From NCBI GenBank assembly GCA_009777235.1, contig WRMH01000018.1, positions 1 to 54,797 on the forward strand: 54,797 nucleotides of DNA. Reading direction: 5' to 3'. The notes beneath the pieces are model-generated. The model was not told the DNA's origin and made no database searches. It was given only the letters and a program-made list of their open reading frames with translations. Positions 34,651 through 43,043 of this stretch are shown here, in pieces. Made by a program: the position numbers and the translations under genes. This DNA is from Oscillospiraceae bacterium. GTDB taxonomy: Bacteria > Bacillota > Clostridia > Oscillospirales > Oscillospiraceae. Within the stretch, counting starts at the first letter, position 1; every line of letters begins with the position of its first letter.

Positions 34651-35054
34651 TGTATACGAGCAAGAAACCTTATCTGTATGGCACGGGCAGAAGAAAGTCC
34701 TCCGTGGCCAGAGTTCATCTGTTTGTCGGCGGCACAGGCGCTATCACTATAAACGGCCGTGATATTGATGAGTATTTCGGGCTTGAAACCCTCAAATACA
34801 CGGTTCGTCAGCCGCTCATAACCGCAAACGCCGCGGCAAAGGTTGACATCAACGCCACCGTGCGCGGCGGAGGCGTCACGGGGCAGGCCGGCGCGATCCG
34901 GCACGGCATCGCCCGCGCTTTGCTTCTCATGGACGAAAACCTCAGGCCGGCACTCAAGGCCGCGGGTTTCCTCACACGCGACTCGCGAATGAAAGAGCGC
35001 AAAAAGTACGGTCTCAAGGCCGCCCGCAGAGCTCCTCAATTCTCAAAGAGATAA
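34650..35054 (+). CDS. rpsI: 30S ribosomal protein S9
   Basis: 134 residues. [20 protein letters not shown] and the C-terminal [17 protein letters not shown], ending in the conserved Lys-Arg tail that reaches the tRNA in the P site. The start overlaps the rplM stop by one base. Confidence 0.98.
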   Translation: MYTSKKPYLYGTGRRKSSVARVHLFVGGTGAITINGRDIDEYFGLETLKYTVRQPLITANAAAKVDINATVRGGGVTGQAGAIRHGIARALLLMDENLRPALKAAGFLTRDSRMKERKKYGLKAARRAPQFSKR

Positions 35055-35059
35055 TAATA

Positions 35060-35219
35060 GGCAACCTCCAAAAACCCTATCGCGGCAATCTACCTGTGCT
35101 TTTTCCGCCATACTTCGTTAAATTTCCTTGAAAGAAAGCAATTATTCCTGCGAAAATTTGCCTCGTATGGCAAAAAAATCACTTGGTATCTTGCTCGCTC
35201 AGGGTTTCTGGAGGTTGCC
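35060..35219. mobile_element. 160-bp fold-back (MITE-like) element
   Basis: Terminal inverted repeats of 19 bases (35060-35078 and 35201-35219, one mismatch) begin GGCAACCTCC. The interior is also imperfectly inverted: TTTTTCCGCCATAC on the left against GTATGGCAAAAAAA on the right. It has no coding capacity. Flanking AATAAT on both sides could be a target-site duplication, but the sequence is too simple to be sure. It is inserted between rpsI and its terminator. Confidence 0.7.
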
Positions 35220-35227
35220 AATAATTA

Positions 35228-35270
35228 AAGAAAAGGGTAGGTAAAACCTACCCTTTTCTTTTTTTTTTTA
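35228..35270 (+). terminator. Strong intrinsic terminator after rplM-rpsI
   Basis: A 15-base perfect stem (arms 35228-35242 and 35246-35260) with a 3-base AAA loop, followed by a run of about nine T. It lies between convergent rpsI and pmbA; on the minus strand the tail is TTTAATTATT, so it may also terminate the tldD-pmbA transcript. Confidence 0.95.
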
Positions 35271-35279
35271 ATTTTTTAA

Positions 35280-36587
35280 TTACTTTCCTGATATTGTTAT
35301 GCCGTCGAAGCAGCACCAAGGCAGTATGGATGAACCGTCCTCGACTCGCTCTTTGGAAATAGCGGTAATGTCTTGCAAAATATCCACAATGTTGAACGAT
35401 ACCATCGTTTCCGACAGCGCATCCGTTATGGCGCCGTTTTCGATGAGGAAACTGTTTTTGGCTACGCCCGACACATCTCCGCCGGGTCCGGGCGCCGCGC
35501 CCGCAAAGCGGTTTAGCAGTATGCCCTTGTCAATACTCTTTATCATATCGCAAAGAGCCACGTCTCCCGGCGCGATTTCGATATTGCCGAAAGCCGTGTT
35601 TTTTGCGCGCTTATTGCCCGTTTTATTCGCGCCGTACAAAGACAGCGCGAACGACTCTAATATGCCGCCGGAAATGAGGTCGGCGTCAAAGCTCTCATAC
35701 CCGTCTCTCGTAAATCTTTCGCCGCCTATGATACCGGGGTGAAGCGGCACAGCGCGTAATGTGAGCTTCTTGTCGGCTACTTTTTTGCCGAGTCTGTCTT
35801 TCCATCGGCTTGTCCCCTCTATCAGCGACCTGTCCGATAAAAAACAGTCTATGATAGTACCCCAAATCATATCATCGCATTGCGGGGTAACGATTACTTT
35901 ACCGACATATTTACCGTCTACCATGCGCGTATCGAGCGATTTTACCGATTCTTCAATCATCGTCCGGTGAAGCCCGACGGCGATAAGCGGCATATCCAGA
36001 TTTAGCATACCCGCCCCAAAGCCGCTGAGCGATGAGGATTTTTCTCCGTCTTTAGCCACAAAACTCGAACTAAATCCATAGCCCTCGCTTTCATCGGTAA
36101 ACATAACGCCGTTGCTGTTTGCGTAAATGCCCTCGCCCGCGTTAAACGCGGATGTCACGCCTTCCAATATGATTTTCGGGTACTCGTCTTGAACCTGCTG
36201 TAAATACTCTTTTGTTCTCGAAAAGAGCTTATTCATGTCCGAGCCGCCAATCGTGCGTGAAAACCCTTTGTTTTCAATCTTTTCGGCAATATCCTCCGCC
36301 TCGTCCGGCGTGCCTGCCTTCGCCAAAGCTATACATTGCCCTATTGCGCCGTCTATCGAATCCTTGTCGAGTTTATTTACGGCAGCAACGCCCTTGCGCC
36401 CGTCATAGAGCGCTTTTACGGACAGCGCGTCATCAAAAAGGGTGCGCAGGAGCGTGAATTTGTTTGCTTCTATGTTAAATTCTTCTTTTCGCCCGGAGGC
36501 AATGGCGCAAGATGCCTTTTGGGCGCCCGCCTTTTTAAGCTCATCGAGCACATATTCCGCTATTTCCTGTCTTGTCATTTCGTTCAT
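35280..36587 (-). CDS. pmbA: TldE/PmbA-like metalloprotease subunit
   Basis: 435 residues. FSRTIGGSDMNKLFSRTKEY and EGVTSAFNAGEGIYANSNG lead into the PmbA core; GAAPGPGGDVSGVAKNSFLI and a final WCCFDGITISGK are typical. PmbA (TldE) lacks the zinc-binding HExxxH and works as the partner of TldD in a heterodimer that degrades unfolded or leader peptides. It lies 4 bases after tldD. Confidence 0.93.
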   Translation of the reverse strand: MNEMTRQEIAEYVLDELKKAGAQKASCAIASGRKEEFNIEANKFTLLRTLFDDALSVKALYDGRKGVAAVNKLDKDSIDGAIGQCIALAKAGTPDEAEDIAEKIENKGFSRTIGGSDMNKLFSRTKEYLQQVQDEYPKIILEGVTSAFNAGEGIYANSNGVMFTDESEGYGFSSSFVAKDGEKSSSLSGFGAGMLNLDMPLIAVGLHRTMIEESVKSLDTRMVDGKYVGKVIVTPQCDDMIWGTIIDCFLSDRSLIEGTSRWKDRLGKKVADKKLTLRAVPLHPGIIGGERFTRDGYESFDADLISGGILESFALSLYGANKTGNKRAKNTAFGNIEIAPGDVALCDMIKSIDKGILLNRFAGAAPGPGGDVSGVAKNSFLIENGAITDALSETMVSFNIVDILQDITAISKERVEDGSSILPWCCFDGITISGK

Positions 36588-36591
36588 AATC

Positions 36592-37974
36592 CTACCGTCC
36601 TCCTATATTTATGTCGCAGCGGACAGCGGGGCCGCCATTTGCGGTAGTCATCGGCTGCTTCTTTCCGCAAAAACCGGCGATACCCCACTTCATATCATCC
36701 GACAGCATATCAACGGTTTTGAGCATTTCAAACGCCACGCCCGATATTGTCGTCTCTCTTATGGCTTTGCCGAGCTTACCGTTTTTTATTTCGTAGCCAA
36801 GCTCCACAGAAAACATAAACTCGCCCGTCGTATCGGCCTGGCCATTACCCGTTTTGCACAGATAATACCCGTCGTCAATGCTCTCTATCATATCATTTAG
36901 CTTGCTTTTTCCGGGCAAAATAGCAGTATTGCGCATACGGATCAGAGGCTCGTCGTTAAACGAAAAGCCCCGCGCATTGCCTTGCGGCCTCGCGCCAAAG
37001 TCACGCGCCGTCTCCCTCGAGTGCATATAGCCCTTTAGAATACCGTTTTCGATGAGTACCGCATCCTCCGCGACGACGCCCTCATCATCAACATATACCG
37101 GCAGCGGGCAAGGCTTCCCGTCAAATGTGTGCGCGAAGTCAACCATCGAAACAAGCTCGCTTGCCACTTGTTTTCCCAGATTATGCGCCGCAACCGATCC
37201 GCCTTTGACTATGTCCGCTTCGACGGTGTGACCGACCGCTTCATGTGCCAGAATACCCGCAAGGTCCGGATGCATAACGCATTTGCAAAGACCCGCTTTT
37301 GAGTATACACCCTCGCGCTTATCCATTATCGCTTCATACAGCTCGTCGAGCTTTGGCACGAGCAAGTACGGGTCGGGAAATATCTTGTCAAATGCTCCGA
37401 AATGGCTAAACGCCTCATACAGCTCGACCGGTATTCCGTCGTTTGTTTCGGCGGTCATAAAAACATAGACCGTGCTGCGCGGCTGATACCAGTGGCTATC
37501 CGCGCCGCCGCTCACGGCAAGGAGCTTTTCCATACCAAGAAAATCCGCAACAACCGTGCGGGATGTCAGATTCTTGTATTTTTTTGTTATTATGCTGTCT
37601 ATCGTTTTTGCAAAGTCAATGAGCACGGTTTGCGAAACGTCTTTTTCCGGTTTTTCGCAGTTTTTAAAATTGCCCTCCGGCGTCGGCGGCAGGGGATCGC
37701 TCCCTTTGTTTACGTGCCTATCCATAAACACGGCATTATCGGTCGCGGCGCGCAGCACATTTTTTACGCTCTCTCGCGAATACTCCGCGCTCGATGAAAA
37801 GCCGAACGTGCCGCCCTTGCAGACGCGCGCGCTGACGCCGCCCTCCGCGGTCTGCGAATTTGAGACCATATTGCCCGCAAGCAATGTGACGCGCTTTGTC
37901 GTATTTTCTTGCGCGCGCAATTCGGTATAGTCCTTAAACTCCGCTTTATGCGCGCTTAAGAGATCGTTTAACAT
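36592..37974 (-). CDS. tldD: TldD zinc metalloprotease
   Basis: 460 residues. The zinc motif is GILAHEAVGHTVEADIVKGG, followed by VYVDDEGVVAEDAVLIENG and YMHSRETARDFGARPQGNAR. ATG 37974 was chosen because AAGGAGG lies 6 bases upstream; the frame stays open to 38010. TldD carries the catalytic metal and cleaves peptides in a cavity formed with TldE. In other bacteria the pair matures peptide natural products such as microcin B17; no such precursor is visible here. Confidence 0.95.
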   Translation of the reverse strand: MLNDLLSAHKAEFKDYTELRAQENTTKRVTLLAGNMVSNSQTAEGGVSARVCKGGTFGFSSSAEYSRESVKNVLRAATDNAVFMDRHVNKGSDPLPPTPEGNFKNCEKPEKDVSQTVLIDFAKTIDSIITKKYKNLTSRTVVADFLGMEKLLAVSGGADSHWYQPRSTVYVFMTAETNDGIPVELYEAFSHFGAFDKIFPDPYLLVPKLDELYEAIMDKREGVYSKAGLCKCVMHPDLAGILAHEAVGHTVEADIVKGGSVAAHNLGKQVASELVSMVDFAHTFDGKPCPLPVYVDDEGVVAEDAVLIENGILKGYMHSRETARDFGARPQGNARGFSFNDEPLIRMRNTAILPGKSKLNDMIESIDDGYYLCKTGNGQADTTGEFMFSVELGYEIKNGKLGKAIRETTISGVAFEMLKTVDMLSDDMKWGIAGFCGKKQPMTTANGGPAVRCDINIGGR

Positions 37975-38057
37975 CTGAACCCTCCTTGTTTTGGTTTTTT
38001 CATGGTGCATTGCATAGATTACATAATAACATATTTCGCATAATATTTATATATTTG

Positions 38058-38086
38058 TTGAAATTCAAATCGCAATATGATATTCT
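38058..38086 (+). promoter_or_regulatory. Probable promoter of the Na/Pi cotransporter gene
   Basis: TTGAAA (38058-38063), 17-base spacer, TATTCT (38081-38086), 50 bases before ATG 38137. No clear Pho box was found. Confidence 0.45.
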
Positions 38087-38136
38087 ATGCCGGGATTTGA
38101 CATTACCTTATATTTTTTTGTCCTTGGGGGATTATA

Positions 38137-39888
38137 ATGAGCGTTTTTGATATCTTCATGCTGCTTGGGGGCGTCGCGCTTTTTCTTTTTGGCATGAACA
38201 CAATGACGACGGGTCTTGAAAAAACGGCGGGCGGAAAACTTGAAAGCATACTTAAAAAGGCCACATCCAGCAAAGCCAAAGCGTTTGTGCTCGGCGCCGG
38301 CATCACCGCCGCAATCCAGTCATCATCCGCCGTGGTCGTAATGCTTGTCGGCCTTGTAAACTCGGGCATCATGTCTTTGCATCAAACCGTCGGCGTTATA
38401 ATGGGCATGAACATAGGCACGACCGTCACCGCATGGATACTGTCGCTTACGGGCCTCACCGGCGATAGTTTTATTATTTTACTGCTAAAGCCCGAGAATT
38501 TCTCTCAAGTCTTTGCTGTAGTCGGCATTGCCCTTATCATGTTCTCAAAAAGGACTCGCAGAAAGAGTAAGGGCGAGATTTTAATAGGCTTTGCGGTGCT
38601 CATATCCGGGCTTACCGTCATGCGCGGGTCCGTCACCGGCCTTGAGAGCAACGAGCAGTTTCAAAGTGTGCTGACCGCGTTTTCAAACCCCTTGCTCGGC
38701 GTGTTGGTCAGCGCCTTGTTTACCGCCGTAATTCAAAGCTCCTCGGCATCTATCGGCATATTGCAGATGCTCTCATTGACTGTCGGTTTGCCGTATGCGA
38801 CGGCTATACCAATCATTATGGGGCAAAATATCGGCACCTGCGCCACAGCGGTACTCTCGAGCATAGGCGCGAACAGGGACGCTAAAAGGGTCGCCGGAAT
38901 ACATATATATTTTAATGCCATCGGTTCTGTTATTTTCCTTGTGGTGCTTTATACCGTAAACGCGTTTGTTCATTTCCCGTTTATGAGCGAAAATGTCAAC
39001 CCAATATCAATAGCGGCGATCCACACTATTTTCAACCTCTCCGCCACGGCTTTGCTTCTGCCGTTTTCAAGGCTGCTTGAAAAGCTCGCGGAGCTTACGA
39101 TAAAAGACGCCCCGGGCGAGAGGACGAGATTTGCCTACATTGACGAGCGTATACTCACAACGCCTTCAATAGCCATAGCGCAGTGCCGCAACATGGTTTC
39201 TGATATGGGTAAGGTTGCCAAGGACGCGGTTCTTCTCTCTATGGAGATCGTCAAAAAATATGACGAAAAAACAGCGGCCAAGGTTCGTGAATATGAGGAA
39301 AATCTTGATATATATGAGGATAACCTCAATTCATTTCTCTTAAAACTCTCTTCCCGCAGCCTGACGAGCTTTGACGGCTGGCAGGTCAATCATCTCTTGC
39401 ATATCATCGGCGATCTGGAACGTATCGGCGATCACGCGGTAAATATCGTCGAGGCTTCCGAAGAAATGGAGTTTAAAGAGCTTGCGTTTTCTGAAAAAGC
39501 CCTGCAAGACCTCGATGTTGCTCACGGAGCTTTGACAGAAATACTCAGCATGACTTTTGACGCGCTCGAAAGCGGAAACAGGGAGCTTGCGGCGCGGGTT
39601 GACCCGCTCGAAGAAGTAATTGACTACTTGGTTTCAAAAATGCGTACCCGCCACATAGAACGCTTGCAGCTCGGCGAATGTTCCGTAGTGCAGGGCTTTA
39701 TATGGTCAAACTTGCTGATAAGCTACGAGAGGATTTCCGACCACTGCCTCAACATGGCTTTGAGCATCGTTCAGTCCGAAAGCCGCAGCGTGGACAGGCA
39801 CAGTTATCTTTCCGAAACAAGGATGCAGGAAAACGAAGCGTTCCAGTCCGCATACAACGCCTATATGGAAAAATACAGTTTTCTTTAA
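38137..39888 (+). CDS. Na+/phosphate cotransporter family protein with PhoU-like C-terminus
   Basis: 583 residues. Two inverted Na/Pi repeats carry the hallmark QSSSA motif: ITAAIQSSSAVVVMLVG and FTAVIQSSSASIGILQ. The first ~315 residues hold about eight TM segments; MGMNIGTTVTAW and MGQNIGTCATAV are the paired GxNIGT sequences. Residues ~350-560 are a PhoU-like helical bundle (LERIGDHAVNI, YERISDHCLNM), expected in the cytoplasm. The family imports phosphate with sodium. A palindromic repeat and a terminator follow. Confidence 0.95.
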   Translation: MSVFDIFMLLGGVALFLFGMNTMTTGLEKTAGGKLESILKKATSSKAKAFVLGAGITAAIQSSSAVVVMLVGLVNSGIMSLHQTVGVIMGMNIGTTVTAWILSLTGLTGDSFIILLLKPENFSQVFAVVGIALIMFSKRTRRKSKGEILIGFAVLISGLTVMRGSVTGLESNEQFQSVLTAFSNPLLGVLVSALFTAVIQSSSASIGILQMLSLTVGLPYATAIPIIMGQNIGTCATAVLSSIGANRDAKRVAGIHIYFNAIGSVIFLVVLYTVNAFVHFPFMSENVNPISIAAIHTIFNLSATALLLPFSRLLEKLAELTIKDAPGERTRFAYIDERILTTPSIAIAQCRNMVSDMGKVAKDAVLLSMEIVKKYDEKTAAKVREYEENLDIYEDNLNSFLLKLSSRSLTSFDGWQVNHLLHIIGDLERIGDHAVNIVEASEEMEFKELAFSEKALQDLDVAHGALTEILSMTFDALESGNRELAARVDPLEEVIDYLVSKMRTRHIERLQLGECSVVQGFIWSNLLISYERISDHCLNMALSIVQSESRSVDRHSYLSETRMQENEAFQSAYNAYMEKYSFL

Positions 39889-39923
39889 TGAAATCATAAT
39901 TCCCCGCCTCTATTCCTTCGCGA

Positions 39924-40019
39924 TCATAAAATCATTCCTCCCCGAATCACTGCGTCATCCTTGCGCAGACGATTCGGACGCTCCGCATCCATGCTCCGCT
40001 CTCGGAATGAATTTTATGA
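39924..40019. repeat. 96-base palindromic dispersed repeat, copy B
   Basis: Same length and orientation as 30691-30786. The inner stem is CCGAATC/GATTCGG, where copy A has CCGAACC/GGTTCGG. It lies 36 bases after the cotransporter stop. Confidence 0.85.
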
Positions 40020-40065
40020 CCGCTTTGCGTGTGATGCAAACGCGCAGCATCGGAGATTTGTAAAA

Positions 40066-40098
40066 GCCCTGCGGCACACGGCCGCAGGGCGTCTTTTT
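40066..40098. terminator. Bidirectional intrinsic terminator
   Basis: GCCCTGCGGC (40066-40075) and GCCGCAGGGC (40081-40090) form a perfect 10-base stem with a 5-base loop. The plus side ends GTCTTTTT; the minus side ends TTTTAC. It separates the cotransporter from the convergent gene at 40156. Confidence 0.9.
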
Positions 40099-40155
40099 AA
40101 TGTGTGGTCCTAACCCTTTCCACATGTTCGCCTTTCGGCGATCCGTAAGAAAGGG

Positions 40156-40581
40156 CTAAGACATTGCGGGAGTGGGTTCGAGATGCCCTGACATAGAGTT
40201 TTTTAGCGTACCGACCAAGGCTTTGATATACTCTGCTTCGCCTTTTGTTATGAAAATACCGGGAGCAATGTGATCGTAAGCCAAGCGTACCCTCCATGCA
40301 TCGTTTCTGACTATGATGTCCAGCACACGTTTGTTTTTGTATTTCACGGACCACACATTAGCCGCAGACCACTTTATCTTCATCTTTGACGCGTGAATAT
40401 AGCTGATGAAATCCAAAGCATTCTTTAGCGTGTTACCATCAAGATATTGACAAATTACGTCTTCTATCTCAGGTTTCGTGTCCTTTTGATCATATGGCAG
40501 TTGGAGCATGTATTCAGTCTTGCAATTATCTGTGTTATTGTAAAACGGAATAGCCGCCGCGGGCGTTGTAAATGCGTTCAT
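40156..40581 (-). CDS. Hypothetical protein, 141 residues
   Basis: ATG 40581 follows a strong AAGGAGG, so the gene is very likely expressed. Composition is mixed alpha/beta with no signal peptide or TM. Segments such as IKWSAANVWSVKYKNKRVLD and NDAWRVRLAYDHIAPGIF suggest a compact soluble domain; the family was not recognised. It is transcribed alone and closed by the terminator at 40066-40098. Confidence 0.8.
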   Translation of the reverse strand: MNAFTTPAAAIPFYNNTDNCKTEYMLQLPYDQKDTKPEIEDVICQYLDGNTLKNALDFISYIHASKMKIKWSAANVWSVKYKNKRVLDIIVRNDAWRVRLAYDHIAPGIFITKGEAEYIKALVGTLKNSMSGHLEPTPAMS

Positions 40582-40683
40582 TTGTTTTCACCTCCTTTTT
40601 TGTGAGATGGCAGCCTTGTGTCATTTTGCTGTTTATGCTAAATTCGTTCGGAATTTAGTTTTTATGCTGCCCATAATTTAAAG

Positions 40684-40717
40684 CGGCCGGGAGCTTTTTG
40701 TTTGTAGCTTCCGACCG
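40684..40717 (-). terminator. Hairpin after the small basic ORF
   Basis: On the minus strand, CGGTCGGAAGCT pairs with AGCTCCCGGCCG (one mismatch, one G-T) around a 10-base loop, followed by CTTTAAATTA. A weak U-tract makes this a modest terminator. It lies 9 bases after the stop of the ORF at 40726-40902. Confidence 0.5.
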
Positions 40718-40725
40718 TTATTATG

Positions 40726-40902
40726 TTATTTTGATGTCGCTGTGGGTTTTCTTTTAACAGCGAAAGCCGCTTTAGTATACGCGCGTCTCTTTTTCAAGTC
40801 ATAAAGGCTTTTGCCTTGGAGTTTCTTAGTGTAGCCGCGGCGCGTGTACCGTTTCCGTTTGGCGCCGCACTGTGATGCTTCGCTAATCACCAGTAATATC
40901 AA
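40726..40902 (-). CDS. Possible small basic protein (58 residues)
   Basis: The frame opens after a TAG at 40908-40906 and could start at TTG 40902 or GTG 40890. The product is highly basic: GAKRKRYTRRGYTKKLQGKS, then LYDLKKRRAYTKAAFAVKRK. Periodic Lys/Arg and a hairpin directly after the stop support a real gene; the lack of a clear ribosome binding site argues against it. No family recognised. Confidence 0.35.
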   Translation of the reverse strand: MILLVISEASQCGAKRKRYTRRGYTKKLQGKSLYDLKKRRAYTKAAFAVKRKPTATSK

Positions 40903-41042
40903 ATCACTTTCATCACGCTATACATTATCGTCTTATCGGCGGGTTAAATCAATTTGCTTTTTAGCCAAACATTTCAAACTAAATATAGCTATTTTCGTCA
41001 ATACTTACACAAAATACGGTAATATGACCAAATTTTCTGCCC

Positions 41043-41061
41043 TGCGACCCGGTGAGGAAGG
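41043..41061 (+). repeat. Second copy of the 19-base sequence found at 9681-9699
   Basis: TGCGACCCGGTGAGGAAGG is identical at both sites and in the same orientation. Here it is upstream of the thioredoxin lipoprotein promoter. Confidence 0.7.
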
Positions 41062-41081
41062 CTGTATTTTCAGATTATTAT

Positions 41082-41109
41082 TTGACAATGGGTAGGTTTT
41101 TGATAGAAT
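41082..41109 (+). promoter_or_regulatory. Promoter of the thioredoxin lipoprotein cluster
   Basis: TTGACA (41082-41087), 16-base spacer, TAGAAT (41104-41109), 35 bases before ATG 41144. Confidence 0.75.
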
Positions 41110-41143
41110 AATCATTAGCTTATAAAGTACGGTGATTTTACTT

Positions 41144-41899
41144 ATGAAAAAACGTGTATTTTCCATAATCCATGTAATTATCCTCGTTTTTGCCGTGATG
41201 TTGTTTTGCGCGTCATGCGATAACATGGAGTTGACAGGAGGCTCGCCGGGTGCTGCCGGAGATAACGGAGATATGGCAAATTCTCCAAATAAGCCCCCCA
41301 AACCCTCAGCCACCGCGCCTGCCGCGTCCGACACGCCGGGTACTGCCACGCCCGCGCAGCCTACGCCTACTCCCACACCCACCGCACAGCCTACACCAAC
41401 GCCTGCCGCACCTGCCCCTGCGCCCTCGCCCACCGCACAGCCCGCGCCCACCGCGCCCGCAAGCGCCGGAATATCTTTTCCTTATCAGTTTACGGCAACT
41501 GATATATACGGAAATGCTGTCACAGAAAAGACATTGGGCGAAAAAGAGGTGTTTTTCGTGCATTATTGGGGTTCGTGGTGTCCTCCGTGCATCGCTGAAA
41601 TGCCTGATTTGGCCGCGCTTTCGAGCGAGTACGCCGATAGAGTCGGTTTCTTGGGCTTGGTTGACGATTACTCCTCAAATTTGAGCGGAGTCATCAACGT
41701 CGTTGAAACCTACGGCATACCCGATTCTTTTGTGATGATAGATTCGCGCGCGTCAAATGTCAGTGAGATACTTGCGCTCGTCACCAGCGGTTATGTGCCG
41801 ACCACGGTGCTTGTTTCCTCAGCCGGAGTAAGCGATCAGCTTATTGGCGCTTATGGGTCTTGGTATGAGGCTTTTATTGATGACCTGCTCGTCAATTAG
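41144..41899 (+). CDS. TlpA-like thioredoxin-fold lipoprotein
   Basis: 251 residues. Signal peptide MKKRVFSIIHVIILVFAVML with CASC ending at C25 as a slightly atypical lipobox. A Pro/Thr/Ala stalk (~50-110) precedes a thioredoxin-like domain with VHYWGSWCPPCIAEMP; the CPPC pair is the redox site. The cis-Pro region is GYVPTTVLV. TlpA-type proteins reduce or exchange disulfides outside the cell. ATG 41144 is preferred over the in-frame GTG at 41132. The next two genes encode an ECIG-type CXXC mini-protein and a 4Fe-4S membrane protein, suggesting an electron path to this thioredoxin. Confidence 0.9.
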   Translation: MKKRVFSIIHVIILVFAVMLFCASCDNMELTGGSPGAAGDNGDMANSPNKPPKPSATAPAASDTPGTATPAQPTPTPTPTAQPTPTPAAPAPAPSPTAQPAPTAPASAGISFPYQFTATDIYGNAVTEKTLGEKEVFFVHYWGSWCPPCIAEMPDLAALSSEYADRVGFLGLVDDYSSNLSGVINVVETYGIPDSFVMIDSRASNVSEILALVTSGYVPTTVLVSSAGVSDQLIGAYGSWYEAFIDDLLVN

Positions 41900-41960
41900 A
41901 TGTCACAAATTCCGGTCTGTTTAGGCAGTTTTGCAAAATATTTTTTACATGGAGGCTTTT

Positions 41961-42119
41961 ATGCTCAAATTAGGACGGCGGTCAAGGTTTGTTTTTGTTC
42001 GCGTCACCGTGTTTGCGGTTGGCGCCGCCTTGCTTGTTATCGGGATTATGAGCGAAGAGCCCGCCGATGTTTGGCGCAAGGCCGCTATTGTTTGCCTTGA
42101 ATGTATTGGTATAGGATAG
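41961..42119 (+). CDS. CD1871A-family CXXC mini-protein
   Basis: 52 residues. One TM segment ([19 protein letters not shown]) and the C-terminal ending [10 protein letters not shown] with C-x-x-C. This ending is the signature of the CD1871A family of clostridial CXXC proteins, usually encoded next to a 4Fe-4S membrane protein. GGAGG lies 5 bases before ATG 41961. It may carry electrons or a cluster between its two neighbours; that role is inference. Confidence 0.85.
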   Translation: MLKLGRRSRFVFVRVTVFAVGAALLVIGIMSEEPADVWRKAAIVCLECIGIG

Positions 42120-42153
42120 CTTTGAAGAGCGGTATGAGAGGCTGTGGATTGTT

Positions 42154-42993
42154 GTGAAAAAAATAAAAATAGCTACTAAACGCTTGTTGATTCAATGCAC
42201 GTTTTTTTTGTTACAAAATCCGCTTTTGAAAAACTTCGCGACCGGGCAGATATATCAAGGTGATTTTAAAAAGATTTGCACGCCCGGCCTCAACTGTTAT
42301 TCATGCCCGGCGGCGGCGCTTTCTTGCCCGATTGGTTCTATGCAGTTATTTTTGGCGGGCGCAAGGCATAGCATAAGTTTATATGTGTCGGGTTTTTTAC
42401 TCGTTACCGGTGTGGTATTCGGGCGGCTTATCTGCGGGTATGTCTGCCCTATGGGGCTTTTGCAAGACCTTATTTATAAGATAAAAGTACCTAAGCTAAA
42501 AACGCGATTTCGCTATGCAAGGTATCTGAAATACGCGATACTCGGTTTTTTTGTTGTTTTGCTTCCTTTTGCCGTGCGGCACGAGCTTACGGGCTTGGGT
42601 ACGCCGTGGTTTTGTGAGTATATTTGCCCGTCCGGGACTATTTTTGCCGCCATTCCTCTTTTGCGGGCCAACGATTTTTTGACGACTATGATCGGCACGC
42701 GGTTTGTTCTCAAAGCGGCCATAGCCGGCGGCATTTTGATTGTTTCCGCATTTATTTTCCGCTTCTTTTGCAGGGTGCTGTGCCCGCTTGGAGCGATTTA
42801 CGCGCTCTTTAACAGGTTTGCGCTTTTTAGGATGCATTGCAGCCGGGATAAATGCGTATCATGCGGTAAATGCGCCGAAGCATGTCACATAAAGCTCAAT
42901 CCGGCGGCAAACGCCAATTCGCCCGAGTGTGTGCGCTGCGGTAAATGCTCCGGCGTCTGCGAGGCAAAGGCCATCAGCTACCGCAAACCGTAG
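42154..42993 (+). CDS. 4Fe-4S membrane protein (NapH/YccM-like)
   Basis: 279 residues. GTG 42154 is the start used; its ribosome binding site is weak. After NCYSCPAAALSCPIG near the N-terminus there are about five TM segments with cytoplasmic motifs CGYVCPMGLLQD, CEYICPSG and CRVLCPLGAIYAL. Two ferredoxin-type clusters end the protein (CVSCGKCAEACHIKL and CVRCGKCSGVCEAKAI). This is the NapH/NosR-type quinol or ferredoxin electron-transfer arrangement. With the thioredoxin lipoprotein it may carry electrons across the membrane. Confidence 0.9.
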   Translation: MKKIKIATKRLLIQCTFFLLQNPLLKNFATGQIYQGDFKKICTPGLNCYSCPAAALSCPIGSMQLFLAGARHSISLYVSGFLLVTGVVFGRLICGYVCPMGLLQDLIYKIKVPKLKTRFRYARYLKYAILGFFVVLLPFAVRHELTGLGTPWFCEYICPSGTIFAAIPLLRANDFLTTMIGTRFVLKAAIAGGILIVSAFIFRFFCRVLCPLGAIYALFNRFALFRMHCSRDKCVSCGKCAEACHIKLNPAANANSPECVRCGKCSGVCEAKAISYRKP

Positions 42994-43043
42994 CGGCGTA
43001 TGGCGAACTCCGCCTCATATTATTATTATAGCCTACATATCCT

